From Pseudomonas sp. NFIX28 (GTDB lineage: Bacteria > Pseudomonadota > Gammaproteobacteria > Pseudomonadales > Pseudomonadaceae): a stretch of 64,000 bases of DNA. Positions 17,340-26,390 of this stretch are shown here, piece by piece. The notes beneath the pieces are model-generated. The model had not been told where the DNA came from and did no database searches. It worked only from the letters and a program-made list of their open reading frames with translations. Both the position numbers and the translations under genes were made by a program. Every line of letters begins with the position of its first letter. The stretch's first letter is position 1. The stretch is taken from the NCBI RefSeq assembly GCF_900107395.1, contig NZ_FNPW01000015.1, positions 1-64,000 on the forward strand, in the 5' to 3' direction.

Positions 17340-17636
17340 TCAGGCGTCTTTTTCGCCCCTGGGCGGCGTGTCGACGGCCGGCTGCTGGTCGTTATCCTGG
17401 GGCGGCCGGACGGCGGGCGGCGCCCGGTCGTCAGCAGGCCGTGGCGAAGAGCCGGAGGAGCCCTGGGCGTTTGCCCCTGGCTGGCGAGCGTCCGCGCTGG
17501 CGCCCTTCTTGCCCCAGTCGGTGGTGGCGTTGGGATCTTCGTCACGACCCGCCGTACCCAGCACGCAACCGTCGTCGTTGGGGTTGCTCAGATCCTCGGC
17601 GGGTTGCTCCTTGATGCTCGATGGATGCCGTTTCAT
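17340..17636 (-). CDS. Low-complexity, probably disordered protein
   Basis: 98 aa starting MKRHPSSIKEQPAEDL from the ATG at 17636. Rich in Pro, Asp, Gly, Ala and Gln with no hydrophobic segment (DDRAPPAVRPPQDNDQQPAVD). The upstream Met at 17717 would fuse extra residues that read as non-coding. Convergent with hss. No function recognised. Confidence 0.5.
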   Translation of the reverse strand: MKRHPSSIKEQPAEDLSNPNDDGCVLGTAGRDEDPNATTDWGKKGASADARQPGANAQGSSGSSPRPADDRAPPAVRPPQDNDQQPAVDTPPRGEKDA

Positions 17637-17726
17637 GGAAGCCTCCAAGGCACGAGTGGGCTTCGCGGTTGAATGACGCCAGGGCCCGACGCAACGCCGG
17701 GCCCTGGTATTGGCCATTGGCTGGCC

Positions 17727-17981
17727 TCAGGCCTGCCGACACATCGGGCTGGCACTCGCATGCCGGGCCCTGGCTTCCTCTTTCAGCTCGGCGACGAAGT
17801 TGGCAATGGCGTGCGCAGTGCACAGTGTGGAGGCATCGATACCGGTCACCGTAAGTTCTTCGCGCGTATCGGCGTCGAGCAGTTGAACGGTCATGGAGTT
17901 GTCAGCGCTGATATGGCAGATGCACTTCATCGGCAGGAACGCCGCTTCGATAATATGTCGCAACTCTAGATGCGAAATCAT
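17727..17981 (-). CDS. DUF1652 family protein
   Basis: 84 aa with the family pattern MISHLELRHIIEAAFLPMKCICHIS, then MTVQLLD and LTVTGIDASTLCTAHAIANFVAELKEEARA. DUF1652 proteins are short Pseudomonas proteins of unknown function. A good GGAGTC site precedes the ATG. Upstream are two 18-nt direct repeats (18002-18045). Confidence 0.85.
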   Translation of the reverse strand: MISHLELRHIIEAAFLPMKCICHISADNSMTVQLLDADTREELTVTGIDASTLCTAHAIANFVAELKEEARARHASASPMCRQA

Positions 17982-18001
17982 GGAAGACTCCTTATCCAGT
18001 T

Positions 18002-18045
18002 TTGATACAGGCGCACCGCCTCCAAGATTGATACAGGCACACCGC
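18002..18045. repeat. Two 18-nt direct repeats upstream of the DUF1652 gene
   Basis: TTGATACAGGCGCACCGC at 18002-18019 and TTGATACAGGCACACCGC at 18028-18045, one mismatch, spacing 26 nt. They lie 21-64 nt before the DUF1652 start codon, a position suited to a regulator site. Confidence 0.7.
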
Positions 18046-18417
18046 TGGTATCCGTTGGTAGGCCTGTCAATTATAGGTCGGCGTCGGCCATGTTTTGTGC
18101 TGTTCGTCAGCCAGTAATGCGGGGGCTGGCCCGGTTTTCAAGGCCCTTTCGCGGCCTGCGCACGGGCAACGATCGCAACGCCTTCGCGGGCCTTGCTGGC
18201 TTGCGGGCCAGGGCTCTTTTTCGACCGACGGCGGGTGCCGCGCGAGCCTTGCCAAGCCGTTCTCGCCTTCGACCACTCGTCTTCCCAAGCCTGCTCCGGA
18301 TTGAACAGAAGGCTGCCGGCGTGCTTCGAAAAACCATGGCGACCCTGTATTCAGCAGGTTTTATGGCCGTATGCCAGGCGTCGCTGGCGTCGTTTTTTTC
18401 GACAGGACGCAAGCCTT
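18046..18417. other. Gene-free interval before the Nudix gene
   Basis: Several short frames are open here but none has a credible start or protein-like composition. No terminator or known RNA was recognised. Confidence 0.4.
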
Positions 18418-18801
18418 ATGAAACGAAACAGACAGCGCGCGACAATCATTTGCTGCCAGGGACGCCATTGGCTGTATGTCCGCAAACCCAACGCTAGCTG
18501 GACCTTGCCCGGCGGCAAGATCGAAGACGGCGAATCTCCCGCGCAGGCGGCCTGGCGCGAACTGCGCGAAGAAACCGGCATGCACGCCGAAGACCTGAGG
18601 TTCCTCATGCTGTATCAGGTCGGCGACTCGGTGCACTACGTGTTCCAGGCTCGACTTGGCGATTGGGAGGCCGCCGCGCCCAATAACGAGATTGCCGACT
18701 GCCAGTGGGAAAAGGTCGACCGCCAGCCCTACGTGAAGCGGCGCATTCGCAAGCTGATCGATTCGGTGCTGGTGCAATACCCCGAGCTGCCGTCGGAATG
18801 A
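18418..18801 (+). CDS. Nudix hydrolase
   Basis: 127 aa from the ATG at 18418. The full Nudix box runs from residue 32 to about 54 (GGKIEDGESPAQAAWRELREETG), so the enzyme should hydrolyse a nucleoside diphosphate linked to another group, with Mg. It starts MKRNRQRATIICCQGRHWLYVRK, like small MutT-like housekeeping Nudix proteins. Frames open further upstream (18193) but lack a suitable start. Substrate not predictable. Confidence 0.9.
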   Translation: MKRNRQRATIICCQGRHWLYVRKPNASWTLPGGKIEDGESPAQAAWRELREETGMHAEDLRFLMLYQVGDSVHYVFQARLGDWEAAAPNNEIADCQWEKVDRQPYVKRRIRKLIDSVLVQYPELPSE

Positions 18802-18933
18802 AGGCACGCTGCCGCCCCATGTGCGTTAACGGCGCGGGCGCGATCGAGCATGCGCCGGCCCGCCTTATCTCGATCACAGGAGGTACGTAACGATGTTCAG
18901 CCCCACGTCAATGGGCGCCACCCGGGAGGCGCC

Positions 18934-19458
18934 ATGAACAGCCTGTTATCACGCGGATTGCTGCTCGGGCTGCTGAGCCTCGGCCTCCTGGCCGCCAGCC
19001 ACGCGGTCACCCTGAACGCCTTTGTCGAAGCGGCGGCGCAACAGAACATCGCCGAAATGCAGAACGCCAGGATCGCCCTGGATAAAAGCCACGATGAGCA
19101 AGTCAAGACCTTGGCGCAGCAGATGCTCGACGAGCATGCCAAGGACCTGGCGGCGCTGAAGGCCCTGGCGAAAAAACTGAAGATGGACGTGCCCACCGAG
19201 GCCTCCCTGCTTGCCAAGGCGAATACCCTGAGGCTGGAAAGCCGCGACGAGTCGTTCGAGCGGATCTACCTCGACAATCTGGCCAACGGGCTTGAACAAA
19301 GGCTTGCATTGTTCAAGAAAGAGGCCAATTCCTCGGAAAACCCCGAGCTCAAGGGCTTCGCCCAACAGGCCCTGCCGCATATTTCCGCACAACTGGAGAA
19401 GGCCCGGCGGCAACATGCGCGCTTCAAGGCGTCCGCCAAGCAGCTGAGCCCGCCCTGA
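18934..19458 (+). CDS. Exported DUF4142 protein, copy 1
   Basis: 174 aa with a signal peptide (LLLGLLSLGLLAASHAVT). The mature part is a four-helix DUF4142 bundle: FVEAAAQQNIAEMQNARIALDKSHDEQVKTLAQQMLDEH and LKALAKKLKMDVPTEA. DUF4142 proteins are ferritin-like helical bundles of unknown function, mostly exported. A paralogue follows at 19687 on the same strand. A GC hairpin (GAGCCCGCC...GGCGGGCTC) overlaps the stop codon and may end or stabilise the transcript. Confidence 0.88.
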   Translation: MNSLLSRGLLLGLLSLGLLAASHAVTLNAFVEAAAQQNIAEMQNARIALDKSHDEQVKTLAQQMLDEHAKDLAALKALAKKLKMDVPTEASLLAKANTLRLESRDESFERIYLDNLANGLEQRLALFKKEANSSENPELKGFAQQALPHISAQLEKARRQHARFKASAKQLSPP

Positions 19459-19686
19459 GGCGGGCTCGCTGGTCGAGCGACAGCCTCGGGCGCTCCAGGA
19501 GGCTTTGGTTGTGAACCCTGGCCAGGGCGAAAGTTGGGGAAAAACCCCGCGCCGCGTGACGAGCGGTCAGGCCTTCCGGCAAGCGGTAGGTGCGGGCAAA
19601 AAACCCTGGAAAAAAGTTAAACCTTTGGCCGCAGCCTTCTATCAACAGTCAGGCGACAACATGATCGCGTCACTCGGAGAAACGAC

Positions 19687-20187
19687 ATGAACAACCTGCT
19701 GATGAAACGATTGGGGCTGTTTTTCCTGCTGAGCGCGGGGAGCCTTTCGGGCGCCCTGGCGGCAACGTCCAGCGAGTTTGTCGAAGACGCCGCGCAGGGC
19801 GGCATCAACGAGGTCGAAAGCAGCAAGCTGGCCCTGGAAAAAAGCGCTTCGGCGGACATCAAGGCCTTTGCCACGCAGATGGTCAACGACCACACGCAGG
19901 CCAACCAGGAATTGATGGCGCTGGCCAAGAAGCTCGATATCCAGGTGCCGGACGAGGCTTCGCTGACGGCCAAGGCGAAGAAAATGATCCTGGAAATGCG
20001 CGATGAGTCCTTCGACAAAGCGTATATCGATAACCAGGTCCTGGCCCATGAGCACACCGTGGAGTTGTTCAAGAAAGAGGTGGCCTCCTCGGACAAGCCG
20101 GAACTCAAGGCCTTTGCCGAAAAGACCCTGCCCAAGCTGACCCATCACCTGGAGATGGCGAAGCAGTTGCAGGCGAAAACCAAGTGA
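19687..20187 (+). CDS. Exported DUF4142 protein, copy 2
   Basis: 166 aa with a signal peptide (LGLFFLLSAGSLSGALAA). It keeps the same helical pattern as copy 1: EFVEDAAQGGINEVESSKLALEKSASADIKAFATQMVNDH and MALAKKLDIQVPDEASLTAKAKK. It is clearly a tandem duplicate that has diverged. A strong GGAGAAACG site precedes the ATG and a terminator follows at 20214-20236. Confidence 0.9.
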   Translation: MNNLLMKRLGLFFLLSAGSLSGALAATSSEFVEDAAQGGINEVESSKLALEKSASADIKAFATQMVNDHTQANQELMALAKKLDIQVPDEASLTAKAKKMILEMRDESFDKAYIDNQVLAHEHTVELFKKEVASSDKPELKAFAEKTLPKLTHHLEMAKQLQAKTK

Positions 20188-20213
20188 CGCAGCACAGCGA
20201 TTGCTGCCATCAA

Positions 20214-20236
20214 GCCCCGCCTTGCGCGGGGTTTTT
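20214..20236 (+). terminator. Rho-independent terminator after DUF4142 copy 2
   Basis: CCCCGC, a 5-nt loop and GCGGGG followed by TTTTT, 27 nt after the stop codon. Confidence 0.85.
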
Positions 20237-20552
20237 CGTTTGTCGCGCGCGGTGGTGCCTGAGGTTTTAGCCTGCGGCTCGATCGCCCGCCAGCCATTCA
20301 GCTGGCCGTCCGGCTACCCGCCGACAAAGGCCGCCACCGGCCAACCACTCGTCAGTCCGTGGAACATTGCAATAAACCTTTGCCGACTGTCCTCCTCCAC
20401 CGTTGTATAACGAGCGGCATAGGACTGCTGCCAAAGCGCGCGAGCATATTTACCCTGGATGGCGTTATCCTGATTTATCCTTGCCGCCTCATCTGGAACT
20501 CCCATTTTGATGCGGCAACGTCCGATCCTTGCGTTGCTCCAAGGCCCTTACT
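20237..20552. other. Intergenic region upstream of the CheB-CheR hybrid gene
   Basis: No gene is supported. A 63-codon minus-strand frame (20314-20505) has no ribosome site or recognisable motif. The segment is moderately AT-richer than its surroundings and presumably carries the promoter of the 4.2-kb gene that follows, but no consensus promoter was clear. Confidence 0.4.
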
Positions 20553-23500
20553 ATGAAGTCCTCCGTCAAGCGCTCCGCCAACGTCCCTCAACGCAGGGAA
20601 CTGACGCCCAATACCATCCCGTTTCCTGTGGTGGGTATCGGTGCCTCGGCCGGCGGCCTGCAGGCCGTGAAGGCCTTTTTCGAGCATATGCCCAACGATA
20701 ACGGCATGGCCTTCGTGGTTGTCCTGCATTTGTCTCCCGACCACCAGAGCGTCGCCGACCGGATCATCCAGGAATCCACCCGGATGCCGGTGCAGCAGGT
20801 GGAAGACACGACCCGCATCGAAAAGAACCGGGTGTACGTCATTTCACCGGGCCGGAACCTGACGATGAACGACGGTTACCTGGCCGTTACGCCCTACGTG
20901 CGTGAAGCCGGGCCGCACACGGCGATCGACCTGTTTTTCCGCGACCTGGGGGATGTGCACAAGGAGCGGGCATTCTGCCTGGTGCTGTCGGGCACTGGCT
21001 CCGACGGGGCGGTCGGTCTCTCGCGAATCAAGGAGCAAGGCGGCATTACCCTGGCGCAGGCCCCTGAAGACGCCGAATTCGATGACATGCCGCGCGCGGC
21101 CATCGACACGCAAATGGTCGACCTGGTGCTGCCGGTGGTCGAAATGCCGCAGAAGCTGCTGGAGCTGTGGCGCAACTCTCAGCTCATCACCCTGCCGACC
21201 GCCAACGATCCGCAAATCAAGGTCTCGGCGCCGGTGTCCAAACGCGATGCCGCGGCGGCGGAACAGCAGCTGCAAGACATCCTGATGCTGTTGCGCACCG
21301 GCACCGGCCACGACTTCAAGCATTACAAGCGCGCCACGGTGCTGCGGCGGATCGAGCGCCGCCTGCAGGTCACCGCCCAGCCGGACCTCGCCGCCTATCA
21401 CGATTACCTGCAGATGCACCCTGAAGAAACCAAGGCGCTGCTGGGCGACATGCTGATCGGCGTGACCAATTTCTTTCGCGACCGCGAGGCCTTCGAAGCC
21501 CTGGAGCGCAATGTCATTCCCGCCCTGGTGAAGTCCTTGCAGGACAGCCAACCGCACCGTGAAGAGCTGCGCATCTGGTCCGCCGGCTGCTCCACGGGTG
21601 AAGAGGCCTATAGCCTGGCAATGCTCGCCAGCGAGCAGATGACCCTGGAGACCTGCAACGCCAAGCTGCAGGTATTCGCGACCGATATCGACGATCGTGC
21701 CATCGCCCAGGGACGCAAGGGGGTCTATCCCGAAGCGATCGTTACCGATGTGCCTCCGCAGCGCATGCGCCAGTACTTTTCCCGGGAAAACCAGCATTAC
21801 CGGGTGCGCAAGGAGATTCGCGAAAAGGTGCTGTTCGCCAAGCACAGCCTGCTGGCGGATCCGCCGTTTTCGCAGATCGACTTGATCGTCTGCCGTAACC
21901 TGCTGATCTACCTGGACCGCGACGTGCAACGGGAGATCCTGCAGATGTTCCACTTCGCCCTGCGTCCTGGAGGCTACCTGTTCCTCGGTTCCTCCGAATC
22001 CGCGGACGGCTGCCAGGATCTGTTCATGCCGGTCGACAAGCGCAACCGCATTTTCCGGGTACGGCCCAACTCGGCCACGGTTCGCCGCGCGCCCACCATG
22101 CCGCGAGGCGGCTACATGCGCACCATCGGCAACCCCCACCCCGTGGAAACCAAGGTCTCGCGCAAAACCTCGTTCGCCGACATCCACCTTCGCGCCCTGG
22201 AAAAGTGCGCGCCGCCGAGCATGATCGTCGATGCCAACGCCGACATCCTGCATATGAGCGAAGGCGCCGGCCGGTTCCTGCGCTATGTCGCGGGGGAAAT
22301 CACCCGCAACCTGCTGACCCTGATCCAGCCCGAGCTGCGCCTTGAACTGCGCACCACGCTGTTCCAGGTGCAACAGTCCGGTGTTGCGGTGACCGCGCGC
22401 CGGGTGCGCATCGAGCGGGAAAAGAAGCCTTGTTTCATCGACCTCACAGCCCGCCCCTTCAAGGACGAGGAAACCGACAACGAATATGTGCTGGTGGTGT
22501 TCGAGGAGACCGAGGCCGACCCACGGGAGCTGCGCGAGACCAGCGCCAGCCAGACGGAAAACCAGATGCTGGCCAACCTCGAGCGGGAGTTGCAGCGGAC
22601 CAAATTGCATCTGCAGGACACCATCGAGCAATCGGAAGTCTCCAGCGAGGAGCTCAAGGCGTCGAACGAAGAAATGCAGGCGCTCAACGAAGAGCTGCGC
22701 TCGGCCACCGAAGAGCTGGAAACCAGCAAGGAAGAGTTGCAGTCGATCAATGAAGAGCTGCTGACGGTCAATTACGAGCTGAAAACCAAGGTCGAGGAAA
22801 CCGACAAGATCAACGACTACCTGACCAACCTGATCGCCTCCACCGACATCGCCACGGTGTTCGTCGACCGCAACATGCGCATCCGCTGGTTCACCCCGCG
22901 CGCCACCGACATTTTCAGCATGCTGCCGGTGGACACCGGACGCTCGTTGCTGGACATCACCCACCGCCTGAACTACCCGGAAATGGCCGAGGACGCCGCG
23001 ACCGTGTTCGAGTCGTTGAGCATGATCGAGCGTGAAGTCAACAGCGACGATCAGCGCTGGTACATCGCACGCCTGTTGCCCTATCGCTCCAGCGAAGACC
23101 ATATCGACGGCACCGTGCTGACCTTCATCGATATCACCAAGCGCCGGCTGGCCGAGGAAGAATTGCGCCTGGGCGAAGAACGCATGCGCCTGGTCGCCGA
23201 AAGCACCCATGATTTCGCCATCATCATCCTCGACAACCAGGGCCTCATCACCGACTGGAACACCGGGGCGCAACTGATCTTCGGCTACACCAAGGACGAA
23301 GTGCTGGGCGCCTATTACGACCTGATTTTCGCGCCTGAGGACCGAGCCGGCGGCGTGCCGGAAAGCGAGCTGCTCACCGCCCGCGAACACGGCCGCAGCG
23401 ACGATGAACGCTGGCATGTACGCAAGGACGGCGAGCGCTTTTTCTGCAGCGGCGAAGTCACGCGGCTCAAGGGTGACAGCCTGCAAGGCTACGTGAAAAT

Positions 23501-24710
23501 AGCCCGCGACCTGACGGGCCACAAACGCATGCAGGACGAGCAGAACCAGAAGCTGATGGAGACCCAGACCCACAGCCACCTCAAGGATGAGTTTTTCGCG
23601 GTGATGTCCCATGAACTCAAGCATCCGCTCAACCTGATCCAGCTCAACGCCGAGTTGCTGCGTCGCCTGCCGACGACCAAGGCGGCCGCCCCTGCCCTCA
23701 AGGCGGTCAATACCATTTGCGAGGCTGTCTCCAGCCAGGCGCGGATCATCGACGACCTGCTGGATGTGGCGCGTTTGCGCACCGGCAAGCTCAAGCTGAA
23801 GAAACAGCCGGTGGATCTTGGCCGGATCCTGCAGGACATCCATACCGTGGTGCTCAGCGAAGGGCATCGCTGCCAGGTGACGCTGCAAGTGCCGTTGCCA
23901 CCGCAACCGCCGTTAATGATCGATGCCGATGCGACGCGGCTGGAGCAGGTGATCTGGAACCTGGTGAACAACGCCCTGAAATTCACCCCGGCCAATGGCC
24001 TGGTCCAGTTGATCGCCCAGCGGGTCGAGGATAAGGCGCAGCTGGATGTCATCGACAGCGGCGTGGGCCTGGCCGAGGAAGACCAGAACAAGGTGTTCGA
24101 CCTTTTCGGCCAGGCGGCCAACCAGCACGGCACTCATCAGCGCGACGGGCTGGGCATCGGCCTGTCACTGGTGCGCCAGCTGGTGGAAGCCCACGGCGGC
24201 TCGGTCAGCGTGCAGTCGAAGGGGCTGGGCCAGGGATGCACCTTTACCGTGCTCTTGCCCCTGAGCCACCCCAACGACAGCGCTCCCAAACAGCCCGCGC
24301 CGGGCGGTGTCGAACGCCTTGCCGGCATCAAGGTGCTGCTGGTGGACGACTCGCGGGAAGTCATGGAGGTCCTGCAACTGCTGCTGGAGATGGAGGGCGC
24401 GCAAGTCGAGGCCTTCCATGACCCGCTGCAGGCCTTGGGCAATGCCAGGAACAACAGTTACGACCTGATCATTTCAGACATCGGCATGCCGATTATGAAC
24501 GGCTACGAACTGATGCAGAACCTGCGCCAGATCGCCCACTTGCACCATACGCCAGCGATTGCGCTGACCGGTTACGGCGCCAGCAGCGACCAGAAGAAGT
24601 CCCAGCATGCGGGATTCGATCGGCATGTGAGCAAACCCGTCGCTCAGGACCCGCTGATCGACCTGATCAGGGAGCTGTGCAGCTCGGGCTTGCGCTCGGC
24701 TGAGCACTGA
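20553..24710 (+). CDS. CheB-CheR-PAS hybrid sensor histidine kinase with receiver domain
   Basis: 1385 aa from the ATG at 20553. Domains in order: CheB-type methylesterase (about 25-205; active Ser32 in GIGASAGGLQ, His in HLSPDH, Asp in GTGSDGAVG); CheR-type methyltransferase (about 245-505; HYKRATVLRRIERRL, SAM motif SAGCSTGEEAYSL); a long coiled coil of SEELKASNEEMQALNEEL-type repeats (about 675-770); two PAS domains (about 770-1010); HisKA (phospho-acceptor His in FFAVMSHELKHPL); HATPase (NLVNNALKF, GLGIGLSLV); C-terminal receiver (phospho-Asp in ISDIGMP). This architecture is known in Pseudomonas. It is probably cytosolic since no membrane segment is seen. Because CheB and CheR have opposite activities on chemoreceptors, their fusion may act as a sensor and not as an adaptation device. 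No chemotaxis genes are adjacent. Confidence 0.93.
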   Translation: MKSSVKRSANVPQRRELTPNTIPFPVVGIGASAGGLQAVKAFFEHMPNDNGMAFVVVLHLSPDHQSVADRIIQESTRMPVQQVEDTTRIEKNRVYVISPGRNLTMNDGYLAVTPYVREAGPHTAIDLFFRDLGDVHKERAFCLVLSGTGSDGAVGLSRIKEQGGITLAQAPEDAEFDDMPRAAIDTQMVDLVLPVVEMPQKLLELWRNSQLITLPTANDPQIKVSAPVSKRDAAAAEQQLQDILMLLRTGTGHDFKHYKRATVLRRIERRLQVTAQPDLAAYHDYLQMHPEETKALLGDMLIGVTNFFRDREAFEALERNVIPALVKSLQDSQPHREELRIWSAGCSTGEEAYSLAMLASEQMTLETCNAKLQVFATDIDDRAIAQGRKGVYPEAIVTDVPPQRMRQYFSRENQHYRVRKEIREKVLFAKHSLLADPPFSQIDLIVCRNLLIYLDRDVQREILQMFHFALRPGGYLFLGSSESADGCQDLFMPVDKRNRIFRVRPNSATVRRAPTMPRGGYMRTIGNPHPVETKVSRKTSFADIHLRALEKCAPPSMIVDANADILHMSEGAGRFLRYVAGEITRNLLTLIQPELRLELRTTLFQVQQSGVAVTARRVRIEREKKPCFIDLTARPFKDEETDNEYVLVVFEETEADPRELRETSASQTENQMLANLERELQRTKLHLQDTIEQSEVSSEELKASNEEMQALNEELRSATEELETSKEELQSINEELLTVNYELKTKVEETDKINDYLTNLIASTDIATVFVDRNMRIRWFTPRATDIFSMLPVDTGRSLLDITHRLNYPEMAEDAATVFESLSMIEREVNSDDQRWYIARLLPYRSSEDHIDGTVLTFIDITKRRLAEEELRLGEERMRLVAESTHDFAIIILDNQGLITDWNTGAQLIFGYTKDEVLGAYYDLIFAPEDRAGGVPESELLTAREHGRSDDERWHVRKDGERFFCSGEVTRLKGDSLQGYVKIARDLTGHKRMQDEQNQKLMETQTHSHLKDEFFAVMSHELKHPLNLIQLNAELLRRLPTTKAAAPALKAVNTICEAVSSQARIIDDLLDVARLRTGKLKLKKQPVDLGRILQDIHTVVLSEGHRCQVTLQVPLPPQPPLMIDADATRLEQVIWNLVNNALKFTPANGLVQLIAQRVEDKAQLDVIDSGVGLAEEDQNKVFDLFGQAANQHGTHQRDGLGIGLSLVRQLVEAHGGSVSVQSKGLGQGCTFTVLLPLSHPNDSAPKQPAPGGVERLAGIKVLLVDDSREVMEVLQLLLEMEGAQVEAFHDPLQALGNARNNSYDLIISDIGMPIMNGYELMQNLRQIAHLHHTPAIALTGYGASSDQKKSQHAGFDRHVSKPVAQDPLIDLIRELCSSGLRSAEH

Positions 24711-24782
24711 TGGTCTAGACCCGGCGAACCCACCTCGTCGCGCCTTGAGCGCGGCGAGCGCCATCGCCTGCTGGGCAGCTAT

Positions 24783-25025
24783 TCACGCTTGCGGATCGTC
24801 GCGCCTGCGGGCCACCGCCTCTTTGATGGCTTGCTCATAGGCGGCGTTGGCCTGGTCCTTGAGCTTGAGCCAATCGTCCCAGTCGATCACGCCATTGCGC
24901 AGCAACTCCTCGGCCGCGCTTAACAGCGCCTGATGCCAGGCGTCCGGCGAGCCGGAACGGTAGTCACGGTCTTCCAGCAGGCCCCGCCAGGCGTCCAGTT
25001 CCGGTGTCTTGCGTTCATTGACCAT
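24783..25025 (-). CDS. Small acidic helical protein of unknown function
   Basis: 80 aa from the ATG at 25025 (a GTG at 25034 is also possible). It reads VNERKTPELDAWRGLLEDRDYRSG and then AAEELLRNGVIDWDDWLKLKDQANAAYEQAIKEAV, which looks like a compact helical fold. Composition is protein-like and the frame is well used. No family recognised. Confidence 0.6.
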   Translation of the reverse strand: MVNERKTPELDAWRGLLEDRDYRSGSPDAWHQALLSAAEELLRNGVIDWDDWLKLKDQANAAYEQAIKEAVARRRDDPQA

Positions 25026-25129
25026 GGCAGCCACGGCCTTCGTTCATTGCCGATAAATCGGCGAGTGGGTGGTGGGTTTCTCGGATATGCGCCCTGTCCT
25101 GCTCGAGAACGGCCAGGCCGCGACATTGC

Positions 25130-25414
25130 TCAACGGTCGGCGACCGGATGGAGCTCGAGCGGCATGCCATCGACCAGCGTCAAGGTCAGGTTCTCGATGG
25201 TGCCGGCGATCCGGTCCTTGAATACGGGTTCGCCGTCCGGATCCAACTCATCGTAGAAAAAGCGCGTGCCTTCGAGCCAGCCAATGGTCGTTTGCAGGTC
25301 CGGCCCAAGGTAATACTTGCCGTCAAGGAAAAACCCGGTAAAGGGCTCCACCCGCTCGCGATTCTCGATGACATAACGTATTCCAGCGTGCATACCTGTC
25401 GATTTATCGAGCAT
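25130..25414 (-). CDS. Hypothetical protein
   Basis: 94 aa from the ATG at 25414 (MLDKSTGMHAGIRYVIENRERVEPFTGFFLDGKYYLGPDL). Balanced, soluble composition with aromatic residues typical of a real fold. A longer in-frame start at 25522 is less likely. Same strand as the small gene at 24783. No family recognised. Confidence 0.6.
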   Translation of the reverse strand: MLDKSTGMHAGIRYVIENRERVEPFTGFFLDGKYYLGPDLQTTIGWLEGTRFFYDELDPDGEPVFKDRIAGTIENLTLTLVDGMPLELHPVADR

Positions 25415-25650
25415 GGCGTCGATCTCCCAGCAGATGAATCCGGTAGACCGCGTGGCTTTTTCACTGTTCCTTTTGATTGCCCGCCCGACGCTGACGTCCT
25501 TGCTCACGCGTCCTGGCCGCATTGCGCGGCGAATGGGCGACGTCGAATCCGATCTGCAAGTGCCCAGCTAGCGGCCCGGCCAAGGCAATACGGGCTTCAG
25601 GTACGGCTTAGAAAGAAGAATGACGATTGGCTCGACATTATTTTTACGCA

Positions 25651-25684
25651 AAAAAATGGACCTCTTTTCAGAGGTCCATTTTTT
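25651..25684 (-). terminator. Terminator of tRNA-Gly (bidirectional)
   Basis: AAAAAATGGACCTC, a 6-nt loop region and GAGGTCCATTTTTT form a long perfect stem with A/T tails on both sides, 6 nt beyond the tRNA 3' end. Confidence 0.9.
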
Positions 25685-25690
25685 AATATT

Positions 25691-25766
<76 letters not shown>

Positions 25767-25781
25767 GTCTTGGTGGTGTGC

Positions 25782-25809
25782 ATTCTATAGAAATTCGAAA
25801 CTGCGTCAA
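25782..25809 (-). promoter_or_regulatory. Promoter of tRNA-Gly
   Basis: On the minus strand -35 TTGACG (25809-25804), a 16-nt spacer and -10 TAGAAT (25787-25782), with the tRNA 5' end 15 nt further on. Confidence 0.75.
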
Positions 25810-25829
25810 CCCCTTGATTCAAAAAAGTT

Positions 25830-26390
25830 TTATTTCTTTTCTACATCGGTCTTCAGGTGCGGCCAGGCAGCGCGCAGGTACTGCAACATCGACCACAGGG
25901 TCAGCCCTCCGGCGATCAGCAGCAAGGCATAACCCAACAGCACCCAGAAGGTGAAGGCCGGCGGATTGGCCAGCAGGATCACCAGCGCCAGCATCTGCGC
26001 GGCAGTTTTCCATTTGCCCATGTTGGACACCGCCACCTGGGCGCGTGCACCGAGCTCGGCCATCCACTCGCGAAGGGCGGACACCACGATTTCACGCCCG
26101 ATGATCACCGCTGCCGGCAGGGTCAGCCACAGGTTGCCGTGCTCTTGCACCAGCAGCACCAGGGCCACCGCCACCATCAACTTGTCGGCCACCGGATCGA
26201 GGAAGGCCCCGAACGGCGTGCTCTGCTCCAGACGCCGCGCCAGGTAGCCATCGAGCCAGTCGGTGGCCGCGGCGAACGCAAAGACGGAACTGGCGGCCAT
26301 GTAGCTCCAGTTGTAAGGCAGGTAAAACAGCAAAATGAAGATCGGGATGAGCAGAACGCGTAGAACGGTGATCAGATTAGGGATATTCAT
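25830..26390 (-). CDS. pgsA: CDP-diacylglycerol--glycerol-3-phosphate 3-phosphatidyltransferase
   Basis: 186 aa from the ATG at 26390. Makes phosphatidylglycerol-phosphate from CDP-diacylglycerol and glycerol-3-phosphate at the inner membrane. The CDP-alcohol phosphotransferase signature is complete (DGYLARR...[11 protein letters not shown], with the three key Asp residues). Four or more hydrophobic helices are visible ([20 protein letters not shown] and later). The order gacA-uvrC-pgsA-tRNA-Gly is the standard Pseudomonas arrangement. Confidence 0.96.
   Translation of the reverse strand: MNIPNLITVLRVLLIPIFILLFYLPYNWSYMAASSVFAFAAATDWLDGYLARRLEQSTPFGAFLDPVADKLMVAVALVLLVQEHGNLWLTLPAAVIIGREIVVSALREWMAELGARAQVAVSNMGKWKTAAQMLALVILLANPPAFTFWVLLGYALLLIAGGLTLWSMLQYLRAAWPHLKTDVEKK

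Noticed and set aside
20496-20525. ECF-sigma-like promoter (GGAACT ... CGTCCG) before the hybrid kinase gene
   Set aside because: Spacer of about 19 nt does not fit AlgU or a known Pseudomonas ECF consensus well enough.
20844-23906. 1020-codon minus-strand open frame
   Set aside because: Shadow of the CheB-CheR hybrid kinase gene in a GC-rich genome. His/Gln/Val-rich composition with no motifs.
25100-25650. Additional tRNA genes after tRNA-Gly
   Set aside because: No further cloverleaf could be read, although Pseudomonas often carry tRNA-Cys and tRNA-Leu here.
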